A DNA stretch of 64,000 bases from Corythucha ciliata (taxonomy: Eukaryota; Arthropoda; Insecta; Hemiptera; Tingidae). The stretch spans positions 47,554,001 through 47,618,000 of the forward strand of contig CM075943.1 of NCBI GenBank assembly GCA_038030265.1, written 5' to 3'. The notes under the pieces are model-generated. The model was not told where the DNA came from. It was given only the letters and a program-made list of their open reading frames with translations, and ran no database searches. The first letter of the stretch is position 1. Each line of letters opens with the position of its first letter. Below, one piece after another: positions 8,842 through 19,317 of the stretch. The translations under genes and the position numbers were made by a program.

Positions 8842-9272
8842 ATTATTATTATTCAGTGGGCCCGCACCCGGCCTAGCCGAGCCCGAAGCGCTTAAGCCGT
8901 TATCGGCTCATACGCCATGCCCTTAGGGTCGGACTCGGAAAAGCCTAAAGGCCAGGTCACACCTATCATGCACGCTTCCGATCCGACACCGATCATGCAT
9001 GTCGGATCCGAGACTGTGGAAACCCTCGTAACGATTAGTCTATATTTGGGTTGGAAAGGCAATTTGTGAGGGCTGAGAAGCGTAATAGCCGTGAATTATT
9101 CGGTATTAACGCCTATTACGGTCCGCACACCTATCAAAAAATGCATGATCGGTGTCGGATCGGAAGCGTGCATGCCAGGTGTGACCTGGCCTTAATGCGG
9201 GTTCGCAAACCTATCTACGGCATTCACAAACTGAAGGACTCGGACCCCCTCGGCCCTCGAGAATGTGATTAC
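8842..9272 (-). mobile_element. LINE 3' end with ORF2 C-terminus, interrupted by MITE-3
   Basis: Read on the minus strand, the 9272-9196 part encodes the last residues of a LINE ORF2 (as in 47520-47600, ending NAVDRFADPH-like). MITE-3 follows, then a short 3' UTR and an (AAT)n tail at 8848-8862. The matching uninterrupted copy lies on the plus strand at 47281-47635. The element is 5'-truncated at about 9272. Copy B keeps only the tail (16319-16400). Confidence 0.7.
8949..9192. mobile_element. MITE-3, 244 bp, Harbinger-like with TAA duplication
   Basis: Nearly perfect 52-bp inverted repeats (8949-9000 and 9141-9192) begin AGGCCAGGTCACACCT. TAA is duplicated at 8946-8948 and 9193-9195. The related LINE copy at 47595-47615 shows the unoccupied form with a single TAA. 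A three-base TWA target is typical of PIF/Harbinger elements; the assignment is inferred from this alone. No coding capacity is seen. Confidence 0.75.
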
Positions 9273-9552
9273 ACGGGAGTGAAACTTGTACGTAAGAAAA
9301 CCGAGGAACGAAGTTTAGTTTGGTTGCCATTCACGGGAAGCGCTAAATGTTTTTTAAATTACATTTTAAAGATACCCCGCGGCCCTCCTCACAATAAATG
9401 TCAGTTGGGCGAATAAATTTGTGAAACTTTGCATATCCACTCCATTCACTCCAAGTTTGACGCTGTCACTTTTGAGACGTGTGCGAAGTTGAGCGAATTC
9501 GATGGTATTTTATTTTTAATAATTTTTTTCAAATATATTGTTGTTCGGCAAA
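9273..9552. other. No gene recognised
   Basis: This is AT-rich sequence between the LINE breakpoint and the THAP-like relic. I see no motif, repeat or RNA gene here. Confidence 0.4.
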
Positions 9553-9851
9553 ATGGGCCACGAAAAATGTATCGTTCCTGGATGTTCGTCGATGTATGAA
9601 GTGCTGGCGTGATCGGTTTTTTTCGAATTGGAAAGGATGGCAGGTTCGCTGATTTTATTTTTCTGAAATTCAGACGACATCTAGACGGCAAGTTTGTGGT
9701 TTTACTAACGCGTACATTTATTTGTGTCTCTGAGAAGTCAATTTTTAAAGAAATAAATGGGTATTCAAGCAAAACTTGGGTTTTTCATTTATCTATTTCT
9801 GTGAATATTCAAGGCTGGAATGGAAAATGTTCATCTCACACATTGTATTAG
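9553..9851 (+). pseudogene. THAP-type zinc-finger relic (tentative)
   Basis: An ATG in good context (GCAAAATGG) opens MGHEKCIVPGCSSMYEV, which matches the start of THAP domains (C-x2-4-C near the N-terminus). That frame stops at 9612. An overlapping frame from 9609 continues with GFFRIGKDGRF, FRRHL and RTFICVSEK. These sit where THAP domains have their FFRFP, W-x-x-x-x-R and C-S-E-H elements, though the C-terminal Cys/His pair is not intact. THAP fingers occur in P-element transposases and host regulators. The match is short and the frame is broken, so confidence is low. Confidence 0.35.
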
Positions 9852-10456
9852 TGCATTTCATCATTTTTTAGGCGTTTTCCAGAAAAAAGTTGGATGATTC
9901 AATTTGAACTTGAAACATCTGAATGCGAAAGTGAAAATTAAGGGAGACGGTAAAGGGAAATGGTGGAGGGGAAGGGGGTTCAGAAGTTCCCCCCGTACGT
10001 CGCATTTTCACCCGAAGGTTCGGTTGCTATTCACTTGGATCGCCACCGTCGCTCGAAATCGGCCTCACTTTTTCCCTATTTAGATTCTTCTCTATTGGCG
10101 ATTCAGATTATCACTTGTAGCGCTAGCGTCGAGGCGCAATGGCGGAAAAGAGCCCTACTCTTACCACCAACGTATGGGCTAAATAATGGTGTTTTTGCAG
10201 TTTTTAAGGAGTTTACAATGTTTTCCGTCTTAATCATCGCCACACTTGATTGAAAAAGGATTTGAGGTTACGACCTTTCTTCGATCGACCTGCTTTCAAA
10301 GGATTACATTTCGGGAACGTAGTGAATTTAGTATCCTATGGTTTGTACCTATAATGGACAGTACGTAGTCATTATCTCTTTTTGTTGTCTCACAATGTTG
10401 CCTATGTGAATCAATATAAATTTGATAAATGCACGGTCTCATCAAGGAGCTACAAA
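9852..10456. other. No gene recognised, borders assembly gap
   Basis: Mixed sequence without convincing coding content. CTCTATTGGCGATTCAGATTA near 10090-10110 recurs inverted near 16971-16991, hinting at a shared unnamed repeat. Confidence 0.35.
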
Positions 10457-10956
10457 NNNNNNNNNNNNNNNNNNNNNNNNNNNNNNNNNNNNNNNNNNNN
10501 NNNNNNNNNNNNNNNNNNNNNNNNNNNNNNNNNNNNNNNNNNNNNNNNNNNNNNNNNNNNNNNNNNNNNNNNNNNNNNNNNNNNNNNNNNNNNNNNNNNN
10601 NNNNNNNNNNNNNNNNNNNNNNNNNNNNNNNNNNNNNNNNNNNNNNNNNNNNNNNNNNNNNNNNNNNNNNNNNNNNNNNNNNNNNNNNNNNNNNNNNNNN
10701 NNNNNNNNNNNNNNNNNNNNNNNNNNNNNNNNNNNNNNNNNNNNNNNNNNNNNNNNNNNNNNNNNNNNNNNNNNNNNNNNNNNNNNNNNNNNNNNNNNNN
10801 NNNNNNNNNNNNNNNNNNNNNNNNNNNNNNNNNNNNNNNNNNNNNNNNNNNNNNNNNNNNNNNNNNNNNNNNNNNNNNNNNNNNNNNNNNNNNNNNNNNN
10901 NNNNNNNNNNNNNNNNNNNNNNNNNNNNNNNNNNNNNNNNNNNNNNNNNNNNNNNN
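10457..10956. other. Assembly gap of 500 N
   Basis: Five hundred N characters in a row, most likely a fixed-size placeholder. The Jockey LINE ORF2 begins inside it, so its true start cannot be seen. Any open frame crossing it is meaningless. Confidence 0.95.
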
Positions 10957-11711
10957 CCATCCTCTATCTATTATTCGTCTGTGACATCCCTACATCCCAA
11001 GATAGTAGCGCAGCAATGTTCGCAGACGACTATGCAATACTCACTCGCGATACATCGGGCATAGTTGCATCCACGAAACTCCAGCGGCATGTCAACAGCG
11101 TACAAGAATGGATCGATCAGTGGCGAATCGTGATGAACCCCGAAAAATCGTGCGTGACTACCTTCACCCTAAGAAGGAATCACCAAATTAACCAAATAAG
11201 TATGAATAGCCAAACCGTACCGGCAACAGATGTGACACGCTACCTAGGAGTCCACCTCCAACAACGACTCACCTACGATTCACACATAAGTGAACTAGTG
11301 AGAAGACTCCGCTCCCGCATTCGACTACTCAAGCTTCTTCTCAGCCAGACTTCTCCTCTAAGCCTGGATAACAAACGACGCCTCTTTCTAACTATGATAC
11401 GCCCAGTTTGGCAGTACGGTTGTTCCATCTGGGGACTGGCGAGCAAAACTCAGATCAAAAGAGTCCAAACCAAGCAAAATAGAGCTCTCCGGCTAATAAC
11501 AAATGCTCCATGGTTTGTACGGAACATAATAATACTTAGGGATCTGGATGTGCCACTAGTTGAGGAAGTAATACAAACATCGATGAACCGCATGAAAACA
11601 ACTATAATGTCTTATGAATCCCCAGCTTTTGAACGCCTCCTAAACTCATGGGATAGACTAATCCATCCGCGACGTCTCAAAAGGAAAAGGATGACCGACC
11701 TGCTGGACTGA
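10957..11711 (+). CDS. Jockey-type LINE ORF2, RT C-terminal half
   Basis: Emerging from the gap, the frame carries FADDYAILTR (catalytic motif), WRIVMNPEKS, TRYLGVHLQQRLTY and the Jockey signature NAPWFVRNIIILRDL followed by VPLVEEVI. It ends at a TGA at 11709-11711. The visible part is intact, with no stops or frameshifts, so it looks younger than its neighbours. The N-terminal endonuclease and first palm motifs would lie in or beyond the gap. Confidence 0.85.
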
Positions 11712-11929
11712 AATATATAGTATGTATATATCAAAGTAGAATAAACTGTCAGTGATGCCATAACCTTAAGAGAGGGACTGTCAAAGGGCAGCCAAGGGGG
11801 TGCCATTGTTTATGCATAGTACAATAAGTACTATGACAGAAACTTCATGCAAAATTATTCAGCAAAACAAAAGGTACAATGTACAGAAAGTTTAAACTAA
11901 TAAATAAATAAATAAAAAAATAAAAAAAG
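11712..11929 (+). mobile_element. Jockey LINE 3' UTR and A-rich tail
   Basis: This ends in a TAAA-rich run (about 11898-11928), the expected poly(A)-like end. Directly beyond it starts the minus-strand LINE of copy B, cut exactly at its FADD region. The Jockey element therefore inserted into that LINE. Confidence 0.7.
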
Positions 11930-12493
11930 CAAACCCAAACGGAGTAGACCTATGATTCAAGGAAAAAAAGTTATTGAAATACAAAATAAACAAAAGTGGT
12001 CCCAACACCGTACCTTGCGGCACGCCACAGCTCACAGGGATATCAGAGCTAACAGCTTCATTAATCTTAACAGTTTGTGTTCTATCCTTCACGTAAGACG
12101 CTAATAGACTATGAGCAGTTCCACGAATACCATATTTATATAATTTTCGGAGCAAGGTTTCATGATCCAAGGAATCGAAGGCCTTTTTAATATCAAGAAA
12201 AAGTCCAAAGACATGAACAGATTTATCCAAATTCTCATAAATAAATTTAGTCACACCAAAAAGCGCATGTTCCTGAGAGGAAAGCCTCTCATTAATTATA
12301 CTATGTTTCGTAAAAAAGCTTACAATTCTAGTTTTGATACAACTCTCTAAAGCTTTCGCCAGAGAAAAAGTTAACGAGATTGGTCTGTAATTACACGGTC
12401 TTCCCTTGTCCCCATCTTTGTAAATTGGAACAATGATACTTTTCTTGAATTATTCAGGAAATACACCCGTGAAAAGCGCAAGATTGAAAATAC
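11930..12493 (-). mobile_element. LINE ORF2 reverse transcriptase N-terminal part (copy B)
   Basis: On the minus strand 12490-12260 contains NYRPISLTFSLAKALE with a stop and a frameshift nearby. It continues openly with FGLFLDIKKAFDSLDHE (palm motif A) and VSCGVPQGTVLGPLLF (motif B), up to STPFGFA where the FADD motif should begin. There the Jockey tail interrupts. This region is missing from copy A. Confidence 0.8.
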
Positions 12494-13445
12494 GCAATAA
12501 CGGTGGAACAATGCAATTTTAACTTTACTGAGAACTAAATTAGTAATACCCTTCAAGTCACAGCATGAGTTTTTATCAACACGGGGTCAGTTCTCTAAGC
12601 AATTCAGTTTCCGTCACCGGACTAAAAAATATGGATTCCGACACATCACGGATACCAGAGCACGCATCCATTTGGGTACTCACTGAATTCCGAGGCAAAT
12701 TGTTTTTTACATTTAGTCCAACTCCTGAGAAATACTTATTAAATTCAGTCGCCACGTCACAATCCTCAATTGAAACGGATCCGTCCTCAGTAACTAATTC
12801 AAACCGAGGCCTTTCTTTATTTATAGGACTATCATTAGCAACTTCCCTAATCACTTTCCATACTTCTTTAGGATCAGAGTTAGCAGACAAAATTCTATCT
12901 TTAAAATAATTTATTTTTGCTAATTTGATACATGAAGTAAGGATGTTGCGGTATCTCCTACAGTGAGCTTTATTATTATCATTTCCTGAAACCCTGGTAC
13001 CCCTCTAATACGTAAACAGAGACTCCACCGGTTTGTTAACGTGATCATCAGTATTAAACTCAACATATCCAGGCATATTAAAACATAAATTATTACTATT
13101 CAAAGTTTCTGTAAGGACAATAAGGTACAATTTAACTCTAACAGAAGTAATGAAAGCTAGAAACTCATTAAAATTCTTTTTAATGCTACACGTTAAAACA
13201 AATTAAATTCAAGCTGTTGACGCCACTGAAATTGACTACATTTTCTAAATCAATCAGAGACTCACAGAAAAGGGAGTTTATTTGTTTATGATTATCTAAA
13301 AAAACTCGTATAACTATGCACAGTCATGAAAAAAGGTCAAAGATTGCACGAATACAAAAGCAAAGAAAGACTTGTACCACTTTACTCGGAGTTTCCACAG
13401 ACCGTATGATTTTTTAATCAACTTAAGATAAGGAACCATAATATA
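12494..13445 (-). mobile_element. LINE ORF2 endonuclease and linker (copy B)
   Basis: Nearly identical to 350-1065 joined to 5585-5851, but uninterrupted across the site where copy A carries the TIR transposon. The linker frame occupies 12890-12576. The endonuclease motifs (SIKKNFNEF, LYLIVLTET) run at about 13200-13090. Frameshifts differ from copy A. This copy supplies the near-empty site for the TIR element. Confidence 0.7.
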
Positions 13446-13765
13446 GGTTCGTTCGTTTGTCGTCCGGAGCTGCTCTGGACTGCACGAACAGTCCGAAAAG
13501 CGTTCTTTTGTAATCCCGAACTACACTGAAAGCAACAATCGTTTGTCAAACCTCGGACTGTTCAGTGCAGCACTATCTACACTGAAAAATTAGGAGGAGC
13601 TTGCTGCTCGAAATGTTATAACCTGCTCTATAATTACCTGTTGTCAACATTTCTGACTTGAAAGTCGGAAGAAATTATAAAGGTAACGGCCATTTGCACG
13701 AAAAGCGTTCGTTTGCTTTTCGAACTACACCTGCACCACTACACTGAACGACAAACGAACGAACC
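13446..13765. mobile_element. MITE-1, 320 bp, TA-flanked (copy B)
   Basis: Same ends and length as 5852-6171, with TA at 13444-13445 and 13766-13767. By eye only scattered differences separate the two copies. Confidence 0.75.
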
Positions 13766-13828
13766 TAATATGAATAAAGAAGAGCATGAGCCTTATACTT
13801 TAATTTAGTTAAGCATACGTTTATCAGT

Positions 13829-14051
13829 TTATGTGCGAAAATGATTACTGGAGGTAGGAATCGGTAAAGGCGTGAGATCTACATTGAGTGGCCGGTTGGG
13901 TGGATGCTGGTGATCCGGCAGCCAACTTCGTTTTAATTGGTTTAGATGTACTTTTCTGATTCTACCGTCCTGGTCCTTAACTAGGTACGTAACTAACCCA
14001 AGAATTTCCATAATCCTACCTGGGGGGGTGTTTAAAACTAACACTTTTCTA
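13829..14051 (-). pseudogene. Gypsy pol, integrase C-terminal end (copy B)
   Basis: The translated 71 residues are the same as in copy A (6235-6450). The gag-protease frame starts immediately next to it, so the pol deletion predates the block duplication. Confidence 0.7.
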
Positions 14052-14930
14052 TTAACCTGGAATGAACGAAATGTTTGCTGATTTAGGATTAAGCTTATCT
14101 AACCAATCCCGACCAAGCAACGGTCTAGCCATGACCGAACTAGCAATTACAGCTCCCACATTTTTCAAAATTCCTCCCCCATAACTCACGGATCTGAAAT
14201 TAGCTTGACCTAGGACTGGGAGTAATTCACAGGTTGCCGTCTTCAGGACACATTTCGAGGGTTGGACATGGACTTCAGGAAAGAACTTTTCGAAAATTGA
14301 GGACGGAATAATGGTAACGGCTGCTCCACTATCTACCTCAAAAACCACAGACTGATGAGAATTAAGCTTGACGGGAACACAAAAAGGTTCTTTACAACAT
14401 ACAGTATTAACGAAATCTTGAGATACATACACGGTCGATGAGAACCCATTGCGGCATTGACTGGCAATGTGACCCTTCTTGCCGCACGAATAGCACTCTA
14501 AATTTGACGCTAGACACTGGCTGGCCCCATGACGCTGGCGACCACAACGATGGCATTGACGAGAAGATCCTTGGGCCGAATTTCCTCTCTTTTCTTCACC
14601 ACCGTGATTGGACCGATGTCGCTCACGAGATGGTGAACGCAAGTAGCGGGAGCGCTGCATCGACGACGGAGAACGAGAATGCCTCATCAGAGTCGACTTG
14701 CCAATGGCGTGACACGGTGAAGGCGACGCTTCTTTAAGCGCACGAGTCTCTTTCTGGACCAAATCCACGTCGATTGCGATTTTACACGCTTGTTCAAACG
14801 ATAATTTGCTCTCTCCGATTAAACGACGGACAATGTTTTCATCCGACAATCCAACTATTAATCGGTCGCGCAAAGCTTGATCCATGAACTCACCGAAGTT
14901 ACACGATCTTGCGAGTTCTTTTAGCGCCAC
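14052..14930 (-). pseudogene. Gypsy gag C-terminus and protease (copy B)
   Basis: This 292-aa frame carries both zinc knuckles (CHRCGRQRHGASQC and the intact CYSCGKKGHIASQC) and the protease (VDSGAAVTIIP). It is separated from the N-terminal gag frame (14899-15369) by a small deletion and frameshift near 14950-14995, where several codons around the capsid region are lost. Copy A keeps this region in one frame. Confidence 0.8.
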
Positions 14931-15369
14931 AATGAAATCCCGAACGCTCTCGCCCTGATGAGTTTAAAATTGTACCTTTCGGCGATTTCACCGGAGAGAA
15001 GTGCCGTCGAAGCGCGGAGATTATCTCTGCGAACGGAAGGTCGACGGGCTTCGCGGGAGTCACCAAATTTTTCAGCTTCTGGTAAAGCGATGGACCAATT
15101 AGGACGATGAGAGAGGCCACTTTTTCCTCGCCCGGCAACTTATTTACGGAGAAAAACGCCTCCAACCGCTCCAAGTAGTTGACAAGTGACTCGGATCCCT
15201 CAACGAACGGGTGAACACTGCCAATGAGCCCCAGCCGCGAGCAGCTTGGCCTGGGATTACTCACGTTAACTACCGATGCCAATCTTCCTCGAACAGGAGA
15301 AACTGGAGGAGATGAACGACTAGGGGAGGACTCGACGGTGCCCACTGTTTTTTTCTTGCGGCCCATCAC
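14899..15369 (-). pseudogene. Gypsy gag N-terminus (copy B)
   Basis: Starts at the same ATG context as copy A (GRKKKTVGTVES) and runs through the capsid-like region before shifting frame near 14960. Residue differences from copy A are scattered, consistent with drift after duplication. Confidence 0.75.
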
Positions 15370-15630
15370 TTACTCCGTTGGCTCAAACTTTGCCGTGAGA
15401 ATGAAAAAACACCCAGCTTCGTTCGCCAAATGTTATGTATGAGGCGAGGATAGGAAACCGGAACACATTACTTTATTCGACAACTTTTTATGTATAGCAA
15501 AACAACCAAATCAGCGCTCGAGTACCAAAGATATCAAAACGAAGACGACCCGGAAGGTTACGCTTCAAACGCGCTTTTTAACTGCTGGCGTCATAACACA
15601 TACGACTTCAGGTCTCGCTAATTTTTTTAA

Positions 15631-15765
15631 GGTCCGTTCACAAGCTCTATGTTTACGTTCTGTGGAGTCTATGCAACCAAACAAATTTATTCCCTCGAAA
15701 AATGAAGCATTTTGATAGGTTACACGGACTCCACAGACGCATTGCACAGAGCTTGTGAACGGGCC
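15631..15765. mobile_element. MITE-2, 135-bp palindromic element (copy B)
   Basis: Same length and inverted ends as 8097-8231, with one change in the left end (GGTCCG instead of GGCCCG). Confidence 0.65.
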
Positions 15766-16318
15766 ATTAGAAACCAGCTTCAGCCAGATTCAGAAACCAA
15801 CCTGAATACGGAGCTAAATATGTAATCTGTTGAAACTCTGTTGTACTTCCATACTTCAGGTGGTGTAGTTGTTGTCTCTCCACATTAATGAGGAAGTTGC
15901 ATGGGTCGGAATTTGCGGATAAATTTATTTTTCCCAGTTTATTTACACTAAAATAGAAATTATGATGTGCTCCGTTCCTTTTAAGAAATATTCCAAGTAC
16001 TTGGCCCCCCTTGACTCTCCCCCTTTCCTGTTATGACGTAATTTAGTCTTTGGCTTCAATGCGGCCATTCACTGATTTCCGTATACATGTATGTTATTGT
16101 TGCTGATCCTTGATTTTTTTATTAGATATTTGAAAAATACTGCAGTTTACAGTTTGCCCTCGTTGTCGGCAAGACGCCGAATACAATTTTTGTGAGTTTA
16201 CCTTAAAAAAAAAACATGAAGAACAGAGTGCACAGAAAAACTTTGTGTGCGTGCAGCAAGATCATTTTGCCGTGAGTGAAAGTGGAACCAGAGAGTTTGA
16301 AATGACCCGATTTGTATA

Positions 16319-16400
16319 TTTATTATTATCATTCAGTGGGCCCGCACCCGGCCTAGCCGAGCCCGAAGCGCTTAAGCCGTTATCGGCTCATACACCATGC
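16319..16400 (-). mobile_element. LINE 3' tail remnant, end of copy B
   Basis: Matches 8842-8920, comprising the 3' UTR and ATT-type tail. After ACACCATGC the similarity to copy A stops abruptly, marking the right edge of the duplicated block. Confidence 0.6.
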
Positions 16401-17007
16401 AGGGTGGGTTTATCAATCACCGGATTTCTCATGTAATAGCTCGGAGAACTTTGCATTTCTGTTTACCAAAAGGCCCATAGCAACCAGACTTATCCCAGCT
16501 TTGTCTGTAGAATAAGTGCATTGATAAACACACGCTTGTTGGGGAAAATTACATAATATTTGCTTAAGGACAGTTTGTTTTTGGGGCTGAACAACCCTTC
16601 TTAACCGGAAATTCGCAAAGATATTTGAAAACTTATTGCGTTTTTCATTTGCACAATATTCTGCATAGGGTAGGGGGATTTTTCCATCATTCATCAAGGA
16701 CGGGAGGAAAAATCTCTCTCGCAGCGCGAAATTCCCGGTAAATGGAAAACGTAATTTTCTCACCGCGAGTTCTTTCATTTTATCTCAATTATTTCTCGAT
16801 GGTGAGTTTAATTGTTAATAGTCGGTAGTAATAACAACTAATATTTCAAAGAAATGAACTTTAAAAATCATAAAAACTCATAAAAAAGAACAAAAACTGC
16901 GTTTTCTCATAAGAGCCCATGGAAAGTCTACCGCTCTTCTTACTTCGGTGGGGCCGCCACCAGAGCGCATTTGGTTAATCTGAATCGCCAATAGAGTATT
17001 AAACCGC
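16401..17007. other. No gene recognised
   Basis: A 121-aa minus frame (16413-16778) is open but has no recognisable motif, and I treat it as chance. The end of this stretch shares the inverted 20-mer with 10091-10110. Confidence 0.35.
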
Positions 17008-18307
17008 TAAATCATGCAAAAGTCTGTAGCCGTAGGAGCCTACATCGTCTGTCTTCCCTCGTTGAGGTTCGTCAAGAACGGACCGGTTTCGGCTGCTCGC
17101 CATCTTCAGCATTTGGTTTCCCAACTGAAACTGAGTGGTGGTCGTGTTACCCCCCTGTATTTATACCCCCTTGTCCTGTTGTGTCCTTTCACTTTTCTCC
17201 CCTGTATGTCGGTATCTGATAAAAAAGTCCGTTATTTTCTGTCTCTTGTTTGGTGGTGATATGATGTCTCGTGTATTTGTGTTGGTTGTGATAGTTTTTT
17301 GTTTTTTAGCCTCCGGTGAGATGTTATGGGTCGCTTTTCTTTTTACCGGGTAAATTTCCTTCAGAGGAGTGAAGATGGTGTCGGAAGTGGTATTCAGCTG
17401 TTCGTTTATTATGTTTCCCTCGAACGTTTTTTGCTTGTAGATCTCCATATTCTCCAATATGTTTAGTCTTCGTCCCTTTTGTTTATTGTGTAGCAGTGTC
17501 ATAGCTTTTGTTATGTTTTGTGGTTGGTGGTTATATGTGCGGAGGTGGTTAGCATAGTTTGAGTCGTCTTTGTGTCTGTTGTATGAAGCTATATGTTCCC
17601 TGTATCTTTGCCTTAGCTTTCTTCCGGTTTGCCCTATGTAGACTTCGTCGCACGAACATGTTAATTTGTAAACTCCGTTTTGGTCGTATTTGTTGGTTTT
17701 TTCATTTTTTGTTTTGGTCGCGTTCCTAATTGTATTGTCAGTTCTCATAGCTATGTTCAGTCCTTTCTTAACAAAGAAGTTAGTTAGTCGGTAGGTCTCG
17801 CTTCCGGTAAAGGTGAACGTTGTCCATTTCTTAATTTCTGTGTTGTCAGGTATTTTGTTTGTCTGTTTCTGTTTTTGTTTAAGTAATTTGTCTATTGTTG
17901 TCGTTTTGTAGCCATTATTTACAGCTATTTGGTAAATTATATGTAGTTCGTTATTGTAGTCTTGTTGTGTCATGGGGATGTTCTTAAGTCGGTGTATCAA
18001 ACTTCTGAAGGCCGACAGTTTGTGTTGGGTTGGGTGGGAGGAGGAGTTGTGGATTACCACATCTGACGCAGTAGTCTTTCGGAAAATTTTAAATGACAAG
18101 GTTCCTGAAGGGCTATTGCGGGTGATGGTGATGTCTAGGAAGTTAAGTGATTGGTGAATCTCTTTTTCTACCGTAAAGGTAATGTTTTTATGTGTACCGT
18201 TCAAGAAGTCCAACGCCTGGGTGACACTATTTTCGGGAATTATACACAAAATGTCGTCCACATAACGTGCATAAAAGGTTACGCCATGGTCCTCACGCAG
18301 TTTCGGC
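17008..18307. repeat. Left arm of the Penelope inverted pair
   Basis: 1,300 bases that recur inverted at 19318-20618. The encoded residues of the two arms are the same wherever I compared them. The arm holds the Penelope 3' end, the GIY-YIG domain and the RT from just upstream of the YVDD motif. Confidence 0.85.
17086..17109 (-). ncRNA. Hammerhead-like motif at the Penelope 3' end (left arm)
   Basis: On the minus strand CTGAAGA is followed by a GGC/GCC mini-helix with loop GAGCA, then GAAAC, which is the order of hammerhead core elements. A following imperfect stem (GGTCCGT with ACGAACC) could be helix III. Hammerhead ribozymes are known in Penelope-like elements. The core is not ideal: a U opens helix II, and the cleavage site is not assigned. 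Confidence 0.4.
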
Positions 18308-19317
18308 ATAAAGATATCTTCCAGATTTTGTAGGAAAATCTCGGAGAGGATGGCTGAGGTTGGGTTTCCCATTCCCAGACCATCTGGCTGCTTGAATATA
18401 TTCCCATTGAATTGGAAATAGTTTTGTTTAACTACTGTCGTGAGGACCCTGCCAAACACGTGGTTGGCGTCAACCGCACCGTTTTTCTCTTGTAGCATAT
18501 CGCTTACAATTGAGAGAGTTTGTTTAACTGGGACTGCTGTGTACAGGTCTTTGATGTCGAATGACACCAGGATGGATCCCTCCGGAACGGCAACATCGTT
18601 AAGTTTCCCTATTAGGTCAGTCGAATTTTTCAATGTAAACCTATTTTTTAGGTTGATTTTAGCCCTAAGGATCTGGCTTATGTGTTTTGCTACTTTGTAC
18701 GCTGGGGCGGTTGTGTAGTTGACTACTGGCCTGATGGGCACGTCCGGTTTGTGTAGTTTTGGTTGGGATATTAGAGGTGGGGCTTTTGGGTTCATATTCA
18801 CGAGGAATTTTGATTGGGACGGGGTTATAACTTCAGGGGATTCTTTTAGTAATTTACGGATTTGGTTCTGGAATTGTTCTGTTGGGTCTTCGTTCAGTTT
18901 GATACAACCTGCTTTCTTAATGAACTCGTTCGTTTTGTTGGTGTAAGTTTGCTTGTCGATTAAAACTGTGGTATTTCCTTTGTCGGCTTTAGTCACTATT
19001 ATTTCGTCTTTTAACAATTTCTTACGGAGTTTAGTCATTGTCCTATTGTCTTCATTGCTTTTGTGGTCGTACTCCTGTGCGTTTTTTGTTATTAGTTCGG
19101 CGACGAGATGTCTGCAGTGCTCCTGTTCTTCTTCAGGCAGAAGGGAAATTGCGTGCTCACTATCAACGATGTTTTGTTCGATGTCTTTTTGTATGTTATT
19201 CTGTAGTATGTTGTGTTTAAGTCCTTTTTCAAGCAAGTCAGTTTCCTTCTTGGTGAGTGTAGTTTTTGTCATATTTACCAGTCTCGGGAAAAACTTGTGG
19301 TCACTGTAGTTCTCAGT
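17161..19317 (-). CDS. Penelope-like element ORF: RT plus GIY-YIG endonuclease
   Basis: A long intact frame of about 718 residues, from TENYSDHKFF to TQQDKGV. The open frame formally starts at an ATG at 19359, but its first 14 residues are antisense of the neighbouring inverted copy and are not part of the protein. The true 5' end is missing. Visible parts in order: an N-terminal helical region, KADKGNTTVLID, palm motif SFDIKDLYTA, GLGMGNPTSA, catalytic YARYVDDILC, then a GIY-YIG nuclease (GVYKLTCSC, VYIGQTGRKLRQRYREH) about 160 residues from the end, and a basic tail. It copies RNA and nicks target DNA for its own transposition. Confidence 0.9.
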   Translation of the reverse strand, partial: TENYSDHKFFPRLVNMTKTTLTKKETDLLEKGLKHNILQNNIQKDIEQNIVDSEHAISLLPEEEQEHCRHLVAELITKNAQEYDHKSNEDNRTMTKLRKKLLKDEIIVTKADKGNTTVLIDKQTYTNKTNEFIKKAGCIKLNEDPTEQFQNQIRKLLKESPEVITPSQSKFLVNMNPKAPPLISQPKLHKPDVPIRPVVNYTTAPAYKVAKHISQILRAKINLKNRFTLKNSTDLIGKLNDVAVPEGSILVSFDIKDLYTAVPVKQTLSIVSDMLQEKNGAVDANHVFGRVLTTVVKQNYFQFNGNIFKQPDGLGMGNPTSAILSEIFLQNLEDIFMPKLREDHGVTFYARYVDDILCIIPENSVTQALDFLNGTHKNITFTVEKEIHQSLNFLDITITRNSPSGTLSFKIFRKTTASDVVIHNSSSHPTQHKLSAFRSLIHRLKNIPMTQQDYNNELHIIYQIAVNNGYKTTTIDKLLKQKQKQTNKIPDNTEIKKWTTFTFTGSETYRLTNFFVKKGLNIAMRTDNTIRNATKTKNEKTNKYDQNGVYKLTCSCDEVYIGQTGRKLRQRYREHIASYNRHKDDSNYANHLRTYNHQPQNITKAMTLLHNKQKGRRLNILENMEIYKQKTFEGNIINEQLNTTSDTIFTPLKEIYPVKRKATHNISPEAKKQKTITTNTNTRDIISPPNKRQKITDFFIRYRHTGEKSERTQQDKGV

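Noticed and set aside
10382..11064. Open frames crossing the first N run
   Set aside because: They exist only because N codons are not stops. Only the part after 10956 is informative.
16413..16778. 121-residue minus frame as a possible gene
   Set aside because: No motif, no repeat of it elsewhere in the window and no clear start context. It may be chance.
17972..19309. Several plus-strand frames of 60-118 residues inside the Penelope ORF
   Set aside because: Antisense shadows of the intact RT/GIY-YIG frame, with low-complexity Ser/Phe/Val composition.
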